Assembly (NCBI GenBank): GCA_030688105.1
Contig: JAUYIV010000334.1
Coordinates: forward strand, 1 to 5,784
Reading direction: 5' to 3'
Length of the DNA: 5,784 bases
Origin: Actinomycetota bacterium
GTDB lineage: Bacteria; Actinomycetota; Acidimicrobiia; Spongiisociales; UBA11373
Position numbers and translations under genes: made by a program. Numbering within the stretch: position 1 is the stretch's first letter; each line of letters begins with the position of its first letter. Positions 1 to 5,240 of this stretch are shown here, in pieces. Under the pieces are notes generated by a model. It saw only the letters and a list, made by a program, of their open reading frames with translations. It was not told where the DNA came from and searched no databases.

Positions 1-555
1 GGCGCCGAGATCGTCGAGGTGCGCGACCCGATGCTGGATCCGTCGCTCATGCCCAGGGCCGCGTACGCCGAGGTCGCCACCGTGCACCGCGCCTGGTTCG
101 AGGCCGATCCCGAGCGCTATGGGCCGGAGATCCGGGAGCGCATGGGGCGCGACATGCTCCACTCCGCGGACGACGTGACCCGGGCCCATGCCTGGAGGGC
201 CGCGCTGCGGCGCGCCACCCAGCGGGTCTTCGCCCGGGTCGATGTCTTGCTCACCCCCACCACGGCCGCCCCGTCGAAGCTCATCGGTGAACCCGACGTC
301 GACGGTGGCGGCGAACCAGAGCCGTACCGCATCGCCCTGTCGTGGTTCAGTACGCTGCCGAATCAGATGGGCGTGCCCGCACTCGCCATGCCGATGGCCG
401 CGCCGGGCTCCCCTCCCCCCTCGATTCAGGTGATCGCCCCCTGGTGGCGGGAGTCCCACCTGCTGGCGATCGGCTGGGCGATGGGCGATGCCGAGATCAC
501 CGGTGCCGGCATGGTCGCCAATGGAATAAGCCGGGGGGCGACCGACATACAATGA
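1..555 (+). CDS. Amidase signature family protein, C-terminal part (5' end outside the window)
   Basis: The reading frame is open from base 1 and ends at TGA 553-555, giving 184 visible residues that are only the C-terminal portion of the protein. Amidase-signature enzymes (GatA, allophanate hydrolase and general amidases) hydrolyse or transfer amide groups in the cytosol with a Ser-Ser-Lys triad in the N-terminal half. That half is not in this window, so catalytic competence cannot be judged. The visible part has the family's late landmarks: an LLTPTT stretch at visible residues 83-88 after an Arg-rich helix, then LPNQMGVPALAMPM at about 119-132, the usual 'N..G.PA...P' segment, and a final helix with W, E and LL residues. 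The substrate is unknown. The divergent C-terminus makes a stand-alone amidase more likely than tRNA amidotransferase GatA, but this is inference. The gene lies 115 bases upstream of korA on the same strand. Confidence 0.82.
   Translation, partial: GAEIVEVRDPMLDPSLMPRAAYAEVATVHRAWFEADPERYGPEIRERMGRDMLHSADDVTRAHAWRAALRRATQRVFARVDVLLTPTTAAPSKLIGEPDVDGGGEPEPYRIALSWFSTLPNQMGVPALAMPMAAPGSPPPSIQVIAPWWRESHLLAIGWAMGDAEITGAGMVANGISRGATDIQ
548..553 (+). promoter_or_regulatory. Possible -10 box (TACAAT) for korAB
   Basis: TACAAT differs from the TATAAT consensus at one position. It overlaps the amidase stop codon and would place a transcript start near base 560, giving korA a leader of about 110 nt. 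I see no convincing -35 element 16-18 bases upstream, so this could be chance, and korAB could instead be read through from the amidase gene. Confidence 0.3.
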
Positions 556-674
556 ACAGCGTCGCGATTTCGGAGGAAAAGATCATCGACGACCCGGCTG
601 GGTCGAGCAGCCCCGTGGGCTCCCCTGCCGCTCCTCCATTTCCAACTCGTTTGGCAGGAGTGATCGGACTGTGA
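552..674 (+). other. Possible 40-residue leader ORF bridging the amidase and korA
   Basis: An ATG at 552 overlaps the amidase stop (ATGA), and the frame runs 40 codons to TGA 672-674, which overlaps the korA GTG start (GTGA). The peptide would begin MNSVAISEEK and be rich in Pro, Ser and Ala in the middle. It resembles no family I know. A weak G-run at 533-538 is the only ribosome-binding candidate. The two overlaps would suit translational coupling, but the TACAAT box at 548-553 argues that this stretch could instead be an untranslated leader. The coding call is weak. Confidence 0.17.
572..660 (+). promoter_or_regulatory. korA leader with competing ribosome-binding-like motifs
   Basis: The korA ribosome-binding site is GGCAGGAG at 653-660, 10 bases before the GTG start at 671, and it supports that start. 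A second strong motif, GGAGGAAAAG, lies at 572-581 but has no ATG, GTG or TTG at usable spacing. Between them is a pyrimidine tract at 620-637. TCCTCC 632-637 can pair with GGAGGA 572-577, whereas CTCCT 631-635 can pair with AGGAG 656-660, and CCTGCC 624-629 with GGCAGG 653-658. The pairings are visible in the sequence; any regulatory switch is inference. Confidence 0.35.
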
Positions 675-2539
675 CCGAAGCGTCAACCATCGACCCGACC
701 GACCAACAGATCGAAAAGGTCCACACCGCGGCCATCCGCTTCGCCGGAGACTCCGGCGACGGGATGCAGGTCGCCGGCGCCCGGTTCACCGATGCCTCGG
801 CGATCTTCGGAAACGACCTGAGCACCTTCCCCAACTTCCCGGCAGAGATACGCGCTCCTGCCGGCACCCTCCCTGGTGTCTCGTCGTTCCAGGTCCACAT
901 CGCCGACCGTGACATCCTGACCCCCGGAGATCAGCCCGATGTCCTCGTGGTGATGAACCCGGCGGCACTCAAGGCGAATCTGCACGACCTGGCCCCGGCG
1001 GGGACGATCGTCGCCAACTCCGATGCCTTCGTGGATCGCAACCTCGAGAAGGCCGGGTACGACACCAACCCCCTCGAGGACGGGTCGCTCGACGCCTACC
1101 GGCTGCTGGCGGTGCCAATGGAGGAGCTGACCAAGAAGGCGGTCGAGGACTCGGGGCTCAAGGGGCGCGGGGTGCTTCGCTCGAAGAACTTCTTCGCACT
1201 CGGGCTGATGGCGTGGATGTTCCATCGCCCCCTCGAGCCCACGCTCCAGTGGATCGACCGAAAGTTCGGCAAGGACGACGAGGTCCGCGCCGCCAATGAG
1301 ATGGCGTTCCGTGCCGGCTATCACCTCGGCGAGACCACCGAGATGTTCCGGCACACCTACGCGGTGCAGCCGGCCAAGTTGCCGGCGGGCACCTACACCA
1401 ACGTGACCGGCAACCAGGCACTCGCCTGGGGAATCATCGCCGCCGGCCAGGCGGCCCGGCTCCCGGTTCTGTATGCCTCCTATCCCATCACCCCGGCTTC
1501 AGAGATCCTCCACGAACTGGCCCGCCATCGAAACTTTGGGGTGCGCACTTTTCAGGCCGAGGACGAGATCGCCGCGGTCGGCGCCGCGCTCGGCGCATCA
1601 TTCGGCGGCCACCTGGGCGTGACCGGGACCAGCGGGCCCGGTGTCGCCCTCAAGAGCGAGACCATCAGCCTGGCGGTGATGACCGAGCTTCCGATCCTGA
1701 TCATCGATGTGCAGCGCGGCGGCCCGTCGACCGGCCTCCCCACCAAGACCGAGCAGGCCGACCTTCTGATGGCGATGTACGGGCGCCACGGCGAGGCCCC
1801 CCTTCCGATCGTGGCGATTGCCTCGCCCTCCGACGCATTCGAAACCACGATCGAGGCGGCGCGCATCGCCCTCAAGTACATGACCCCGGTGATGTTGATG
1901 TCGGATGGCTACATCGCCACCAGCGCCGAGCCGTGGCGGCTCCCCGACCTCGAGGACCTGCCCGACATCTCGGTGAAATTCATCTCGGAGGCCAACGCCA
2001 ACGGAGAGTTCCTCCCCTACCTGCGGGACGAGAAGACGCTCTCCCGCCCCTGGGCGGTGCCGGGCACCCCGGGCCTGGAGCACCGCATCGGCGGGCTCGA
2101 GAAGGAGGACGGAACCGGCAACGTCTCCTACAACCCGGCAAACCACGAGAAGATGACCATGCTGCGGGAACAGAAGATTGGCCGGATCGCAGAGGACATC
2201 CCCGAGATCGTGGTCGACGAGGACGAAGGCGCCGAGGTCCTCGTGCTCGGATGGGGCTCATCGTATGGGGCGATCCTCGCCGGGGTCCGCCGGGTTCGGG
2301 CCCGGGAGCAGAAGGTGGCCCGGGTTCACCTCCGATACCTGAATCCATTCCCCAAGAACCTGGGAGAGGTGCTGTCGCGGTATCCGAAGGTGCTGGTGCC
2401 CGAACTCAACAGAGGGCACCTGTGGAGAATGATCCGTTCGGACTTCCTCACCGACGCCATCCGTTACAGCAAGGTGCAGGGCCAGCCCCTCAAGGCGTCC
2501 GAGATCGAAGCAAAGCTCATGGAGACGATCGAGTCATGA
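671..2539 (+). CDS. korA: 2-oxoglutarate:ferredoxin oxidoreductase, fused gamma-alpha subunit
   Basis: This 622-residue protein, with KorB, oxidises and decarboxylates a 2-oxoacid, most likely 2-oxoglutarate, to the acyl-CoA while reducing ferredoxin in the cytosol. An N-terminal gamma domain (about residues 19-205) opens with FAGDSGDGM at 24-32. The alpha domain (about 245-435) carries YPITPASE at 271-278, the family's YPITP signature for the thiamine-binding interface, and QRGGPSTGLPTK at 348-359. A C-terminal transketolase-like domain spans about 520-610, with LGWGSSYGA near 526-534 and PELNRG near 577-582. The gamma-alpha fusion and length match actinobacterial KorA (the Mycobacterium Rv2455c type). 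No ferredoxin-like CxxCxxC cluster is present, so this subunit holds no Fe-S centre. The GTG start at 671 is supported by GGCAGGAG 10 bases upstream. The stop overlaps the korB start, indicating one operon. The family also includes enzymes for pyruvate and branched-chain 2-oxoacids, so substrate is inferred. Confidence 0.93.
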   Translation: MTEASTIDPTDQQIEKVHTAAIRFAGDSGDGMQVAGARFTDASAIFGNDLSTFPNFPAEIRAPAGTLPGVSSFQVHIADRDILTPGDQPDVLVVMNPAALKANLHDLAPAGTIVANSDAFVDRNLEKAGYDTNPLEDGSLDAYRLLAVPMEELTKKAVEDSGLKGRGVLRSKNFFALGLMAWMFHRPLEPTLQWIDRKFGKDDEVRAANEMAFRAGYHLGETTEMFRHTYAVQPAKLPAGTYTNVTGNQALAWGIIAAGQAARLPVLYASYPITPASEILHELARHRNFGVRTFQAEDEIAAVGAALGASFGGHLGVTGTSGPGVALKSETISLAVMTELPILIIDVQRGGPSTGLPTKTEQADLLMAMYGRHGEAPLPIVAIASPSDAFETTIEAARIALKYMTPVMLMSDGYIATSAEPWRLPDLEDLPDISVKFISEANANGEFLPYLRDEKTLSRPWAVPGTPGLEHRIGGLEKEDGTGNVSYNPANHEKMTMLREQKIGRIAEDIPEIVVDEDEGAEVLVLGWGSSYGAILAGVRRVRAREQKVARVHLRYLNPFPKNLGEVLSRYPKVLVPELNRGHLWRMIRSDFLTDAIRYSKVQGQPLKASEIEAKLMETIES

Positions 2540-3549
2540 CCGATACGACCACCCACAGCCGGCAGGACTGGCAGAGCGACCAGGAGGTCCGGTGGTGCCC
2601 GGGGTGTGGCGACTACACGATCCTCGCCGCCGTGCAGAACTTCATGGCCGATCTCGACGTGGAGAAGGAAGACGTCGTCTTCATCTCCGGGATCGGCTGC
2701 GCCGCCCGCTTCCCCTACTACATGAACACCTACGGGATGCACAGTATCCACGGCCGGGCTCCGGCGATCGCCAGCGGTCTGGCCGTCGCCCGGCCCGACC
2801 TCTCGGTATGGGTGGTCAGCGGGGATGGAGACGCCCTGTCGATCGGCGGCAACCACTTCATCCACGCCCTGCGGCGCAACATCAACATCAAGATCCTCCT
2901 GTTCAACAACCAGATCTATGGCCTCACCAAGGGTCAGTACTCGCCGACGAGCGAACAAGGAAAGCGGACCAAGTCGAGTCCTTGGGGTTCGATCGACCAC
3001 CCGTTCAACCCGGTGAGCCTCGCCCTGGGAGCGGAGGCGACCTTCGTGGCGCGGACGATCGACATGGACCGGCTCCATACCCAGGACATGCTCCAGCAGG
3101 CGTATGACCACAAGGGATCGGCGTTCATCGAGATCTATCAAAACTGCAACGTGTTCAACGACAAGGCCTTCATCAAGCTCACCGGGCGCGAGGAGCGGGA
3201 GATCAACCGAATCAACCTCGAGCATGGCAAGCCGGTGGTCTTCGGTCCCGAGAACCAGTGGGGCGTCGTCATGGAGCAGGGGACGGCGCGCGTCGTCGAC
3301 GTGTCCGCCGTCGGGATCGACAGGATCCACGTGCACGATGCGGAGGCCGACAGCCCCTCCGGCGCTTTTGCGCTCACCAGGCTCAGCCACAATCCGATCG
3401 GCCCGACGCCCGTCGGCGTGTTCAGGAAAGTCCAACGCCCGACGTACGAGACCACCCTCCAGCAACAGATCCACGACGCCCAGGCCTCGCGGGGCCCCGG
3501 CGACCTGTCGAAGCTGATCGCATCGACCGGGACGTGGACTGTCGAGTAG
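2536..3549 (+). CDS. korB: 2-oxoglutarate:ferredoxin oxidoreductase, beta subunit (thiamine diphosphate and 4Fe-4S binding)
   Basis: This 337-residue partner of KorA holds the thiamine diphosphate and the iron-sulfur cluster that passes electrons to ferredoxin. WCPGCGDY at 20-27 gives Cys21 and Cys24, GIGCAAR at 52-58 gives Cys55, and QNCNVFND at 202-209 gives Cys204: the four cysteines expected for one 4Fe-4S cluster. The thiamine/Mg motif runs from GDGD at 96-99 to NNQIYGLTKGQ at 124-134. HGRAPAIASGLA at 72-83 is also typical of the family. The YGLTKGQYSPTS form resembles KorB of actinobacteria, cyanobacteria and archaea, and length fits two-subunit enzymes. The ATG at 2536 overlaps the korA TGA (ATGA), with GGAG at 2521-2524, so the subunits are probably translationally coupled for equal dosage. 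The true start cannot lie far upstream, since that frame within korA is only a shadow. Without a full 2-oxoglutarate dehydrogenase such a pair can close the TCA cycle, but this cannot be checked here. Confidence 0.94.
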   Translation: MTDTTTHSRQDWQSDQEVRWCPGCGDYTILAAVQNFMADLDVEKEDVVFISGIGCAARFPYYMNTYGMHSIHGRAPAIASGLAVARPDLSVWVVSGDGDALSIGGNHFIHALRRNINIKILLFNNQIYGLTKGQYSPTSEQGKRTKSSPWGSIDHPFNPVSLALGAEATFVARTIDMDRLHTQDMLQQAYDHKGSAFIEIYQNCNVFNDKAFIKLTGREEREINRINLEHGKPVVFGPENQWGVVMEQGTARVVDVSAVGIDRIHVHDAEADSPSGAFALTRLSHNPIGPTPVGVFRKVQRPTYETTLQQQIHDAQASRGPGDLSKLIASTGTWTVE

Positions 3550-3567
3550 TTCGCTCGGCGGATCTTT

Positions 3568-3656
3568 CGAACCGGTCTGCTCGAACGGCGTGAACGCGTC
3601 CGTCGAGTGAACGGCTCGCGACCACCGCTGAACAGACGTCCCGAACCGGTCTCCTC
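3568..3656 (+). repeat. Pair of 15-base direct repeats, 74 bases apart
   Basis: CGAACCGGTCTGCTC (3568-3582) and CGAACCGGTCTCCTC (3642-3656) differ at one base. Both contain the palindrome ACCGGT. The stretch between them has further short echoes such as GTGAACG at 3590 and 3607. Function is unknown; a regulator-binding pair or a decayed repeat is possible. Confidence 0.5.
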
Positions 3657-3702
3657 ACCCGCGGCAACGGTGTCTCTCGGGTCTACGGCCCACGGCAAGA
3701 AC

Positions 3703-3722
3703 CGCGGGCACAAGTCCCCGCG
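3703..3722 (+). terminator. Candidate terminator hairpin downstream of korB
   Basis: CGCGGG at 3703-3708 pairs with CCCGCG at 3717-3722 around an 8-base loop. The stem is all G/C, with no following T-tract, as is common for proposed terminators in high-GC actinobacteria. It lies about 155 bases after the korB stop, so it could instead be a structural part of the larger inverted repeat that encloses it. Confidence 0.3.
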
Positions 3723-3764
3723 TGATCGGGCCTGGCGGTGAACCGTAGGCCGTGGACCGGGCCG

Positions 3765-3770
3765 TAGGCT
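3765..3770 (+). promoter_or_regulatory. -10 box (TAGGCT) of a leaderless promoter for the DUF402 gene
   Basis: TAGGCT fits the actinobacterial TANNNT -10 pattern and ends 7 bases before the GTG start at 3778. Transcription would then begin at or within a base of the start codon, which explains the lack of a ribosome-binding site there. No clear -35 is seen. Confidence 0.5.
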
Positions 3771-3777
3771 GCGCTGG

Positions 3778-4317
3778 GTGGAGCGCATCCATGTCGAATT
3801 TCGCAAATGGGACGGGTCCCTGCATTGGCATTTCGATACCGTCCGCCTCGGCGCGGACTCACACGGGGTGTGGCTCGGTGGGCATGACGGCACGCCGGTG
3901 CGGCGAGGATCCGAGCCCCCGATCACGTCGCCCCCGTTCGCCATGCTGATCCCCGATGATCAGTGGTGGACGGCCACCTTCAACCCCCGACTCGCCGGCG
4001 CTCCATTTGGCTATGTGGCCTACGTCGACATCTGCACGCCGGCCGCATGGGACGACGCGTCGGTCTCGTCGACCGATCTGGATCTCGACGTGGCGATGCG
4101 ACCCGACGGAGTGGTCGAGCTCCTGGACGAGGACGAGTTCGCCCAGCACCGGATTTCGATGGGGTACCCGGGCCACATGGTCGATCACGCCCGGACCGCC
4201 GCAGCGGCGATCTTCAGGGCGATGCAGTCCGGAGATGAGCCGTTTGCAACGGTGGGCCAAGAGTGGCTGGGCAAGGCGATCGATCTGGGGGGAGAGGCGA
4301 GTGGCGATTGGCGATAG
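3778..4317 (+). CDS. DUF402 family protein, probable nucleotide phosphohydrolase (FomD/Ntdp-like)
   Basis: The 179-residue product matches the DUF402 pattern by eye. Landmarks in order are KWDGSLHWHFD at 10-20, FAMLIPDDQWWTATFNP at 54-70, YVDICTP at 82-88, DLDLDV at 100-105, LDEDEF at 116-121, and H124 followed by GYP at 129-131, then an Ala-rich helix. In characterised relatives (FomD of fosfomycin synthesis and Ntdp of Gram-positive bacteria) the clustered acidic residues bind divalent metals and the protein hydrolyses nucleotide phosphates or a cytidylyl phosphonate. No fosfomycin genes are nearby, so a housekeeping or house-cleaning nucleotide phosphatase role is more likely; this is inference. 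The GTG at 3778 was chosen because family similarity begins within about ten residues of it and a TANNNT box sits 7 bases upstream. There is no Shine-Dalgarno motif. The gene converges on hisA with a 35-base gap. Confidence 0.78.
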   Translation: MERIHVEFRKWDGSLHWHFDTVRLGADSHGVWLGGHDGTPVRRGSEPPITSPPFAMLIPDDQWWTATFNPRLAGAPFGYVAYVDICTPAAWDDASVSSTDLDLDVAMRPDGVVELLDEDEFAQHRISMGYPGHMVDHARTAAAAIFRAMQSGDEPFATVGQEWLGKAIDLGGEASGDWR

Positions 4318-4324
4318 GCAGCGA

Positions 4325-4341
4325 GGCCGCCACAGGCGGCC
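4325..4341. terminator. Bidirectional terminator hairpin between convergent genes
   Basis: GGCCGCC (4325-4331), loop ACA (4332-4334) and GGCGGCC (4335-4341) form a perfect 7-bp all-G/C stem. It fills the 35-base gap between the DUF402 stop (4317) and the hisA-like stop (4353), so it can serve transcripts from both sides. No T-tract follows on either strand, so it would be an I-shaped hairpin. Confidence 0.6.
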
Positions 4342-4352
4342 GACTTCCGACC

Positions 4353-5090
4353 TCACCCCTCCTTCAGCGCGCGACACGCCTCTGCCATCGTGAACCGACC
4401 CTCGGTGATCTCGCGGCCGACAATCACCCCGTCGAGGCGCCTGCCCGACTCCTCCAGGGCGGCCAGCGATCGGAAATCGGCCATGTCCTTGGCTCCACCG
4501 GCGGCGATGACCGGCTCATCCGCGAGCGAGAGTGCTCGCCGAAGGATGCCGTAGTTCGACTGTGACGCCAATGCATCGCGTCCGGCTTCGCCGACCAAGA
4601 ACGCCGCCACGCCCGCCGACGAGAGGTCGATGAGAGCCTGCTCTAGGAAGACCCCGCTGTCGACCTGCCATCCACGGATGGCGATCTCCTCGTCGGGCCT
4701 CACATCGAGGCTCACCACGATGTTGTCGGGATGATCGCGACACAGCTCCCAGACCATCAGCTGATCCTCGATGGCCGAGGTGCCGAGGATGATCCGGAAT
4801 GCGCCGTAGCCGAGGAGACGCTCCACTTCGCTCGGGGATCGAATCCCGCCTGCCACCTGTACGGGAACGTCGACGGCGTCGATGATGTCCTTGATCAGTG
4901 GGCGATTCTCGTAATCGCCGTAGGCGGCTGCGTCGAGATCGACGACATGAAGGCGGTCGGCGCCCTGAGCCACCCAGCTGCGCGCCCGGCCGATGGGATC
5001 GGCGTCGAGGGCGATCGCCTCCCTCACATCGCCTTTGGGCAGGCGCACCGCCCGGCCGTCGAGGAGATTGATGCGGGCATATAGATCCAT
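4353..5090 (-). CDS. hisA: HisA-family phosphoribosyl isomerase, divergent active site
   Basis: The 245-residue product is a (beta/alpha)8 barrel of the HisA/HisF family. HisA converts ProFAR to PRFAR in histidine biosynthesis; many actinobacteria use PriA, which also does the TrpF step. Family landmarks are LLDGRAVRLPKGD at 9-21, DP at 31-32, GADRLHVVDLDAA at 43-55, VPVQVAGGIRS at 75-85 (phosphate loop), IILGTSAIED at 100-109, VSLDVR at 126-131 (conserved acid Asp129), GW at 140-141 and GVIVGREITEG near the end. Two sites are unusual: position 8, where HisA has catalytic Asp in 'PAIDL', is Asn8 in YARINL, and the usual DGTLxG loop reads RDALASQ at 171-177. The start is fixed, because an in-frame TGA lies two codons upstream of the ATG and a TACCCT -10 box ends 6 bases before it. 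It may be a lineage-specific HisA or a paralogue with changed function. No other his gene is in the window. Confidence 0.85.
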   Translation of the reverse strand: MDLYARINLLDGRAVRLPKGDVREAIALDADPIGRARSWVAQGADRLHVVDLDAAAYGDYENRPLIKDIIDAVDVPVQVAGGIRSPSEVERLLGYGAFRIILGTSAIEDQLMVWELCRDHPDNIVVSLDVRPDEEIAIRGWQVDSGVFLEQALIDLSSAGVAAFLVGEAGRDALASQSNYGILRRALSLADEPVIAAGGAKDMADFRSLAALEESGRRLDGVIVGREITEGRFTMAEACRALKEG

Positions 5091-5096
5091 GGATCA

Positions 5097-5102
5097 AGGG
5101 TA
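5097..5102 (-). promoter_or_regulatory. -10 box (TACCCT) of a leaderless promoter for hisA
   Basis: Read on the minus strand, TACCCT at 5102-5097 is followed by exactly six bases and then the ATG ending at 5090. This is the spacing expected when transcription starts at the A of the start codon. No ribosome-binding site is present. A clear -35 is not seen. Confidence 0.55.
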
Positions 5103-5134
5103 CGGGGTTGGGAGGCGTTCGGTCGGCGTGTTGC

Positions 5135-5190
5135 GACCGGCAACCGGCAACCGGCACCGGCGACGGGCGCCGGGCAAGTGCGGGCGCCGG
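5135..5190. repeat. Heptamer tandem repeat and GC palindromes in the divergent hisA/membrane-protein gap
   Basis: Three perfect copies of the heptamer ACCGGCA occupy 5136-5156, followed by a degenerate copy (CCGGCGA) to 5163. Next come two copies of CGGGCGCCGG at 5164-5173 and 5181-5190. CCGGCG 5157-5162 can pair with CGCCGG 5168-5173 around a 5-base loop. The cluster sits between two outward-facing promoters, so it could bind a regulator of both or be a slippage-prone simple repeat. Confidence 0.65.
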
Positions 5191-5228
5191 TAGAGGGGTC
5201 CGGCACCGACGCTCTCCCCCTCCGGCCG

Positions 5229-5234
5229 TACCAT
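5229..5234 (+). promoter_or_regulatory. -10 box (TACCAT) of a leaderless promoter for the membrane protein
   Basis: TACCAT ends exactly six bases before the ATG at 5241, so transcription should start at the start codon. No ribosome-binding site precedes the ATG, which agrees with leaderless expression. The -35 region is not recognisable. Confidence 0.5.
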
Positions 5235-5240
5235 CTGCTG

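Larger units (their letters stand above)
3550..3777 (+). other. Repeat-rich intergenic region between korB and the DUF402 gene
   Basis: No credible gene is seen in these 228 bases. They hold a 15-base direct repeat (CGAACCGGTCTSCTC) at 3568-3582 and 3642-3656, a candidate korB terminator hairpin at 3703-3722, and an 8-base repeat CCGTAGGC at 3743-3750 and 3762-3769. A 9-base perfect inverted repeat lies at 3683-3691 and 3759-3767. The last elements run into the putative promoter of the downstream gene. Confidence 0.6.

Noticed and set aside
683..1354. Long antisense ORF (223 codons) opposite korA
   Set aside because: It mirrors the wobble pattern of korA in GC-rich DNA, its protein is rich in Arg, Gly, Val and His without any family motif, and korA is clearly coding here.
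1933..2535. Upstream extension of the korB frame inside korA
   Set aside because: The extension is Arg/Gly/Pro-rich shadow sequence. KorB family similarity starts just after the ATG at 2536, which has an ATGA junction and a ribosome-binding site.
2464..3474. Long antisense ORF (336 codons) opposite korB
   Set aside because: The stop-free antisense frame is expected from GC-biased third positions of korB. Its low-complexity Asp/Val/Glu/Arg/Leu composition matches no family.
3138..3944. Minus-strand ORF spanning korB, the intergenic region and the DUF402 gene
   Set aside because: It overlaps two well-supported plus-strand genes, has a Ser/Arg/Pro-rich composition and shows no conserved motif.
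5130..5144. Short hairpin GTTGC-GACCG-GCAAC as a regulatory element
   Set aside because: A five-base stem overlapping the heptamer repeat is too short to stand out in this GC-rich gap.
5136..5190. CRISPR-like array in the hisA upstream gap
   Set aside because: The units are contiguous 7-base repeats without spacers of CRISPR length, and no cas gene is present.
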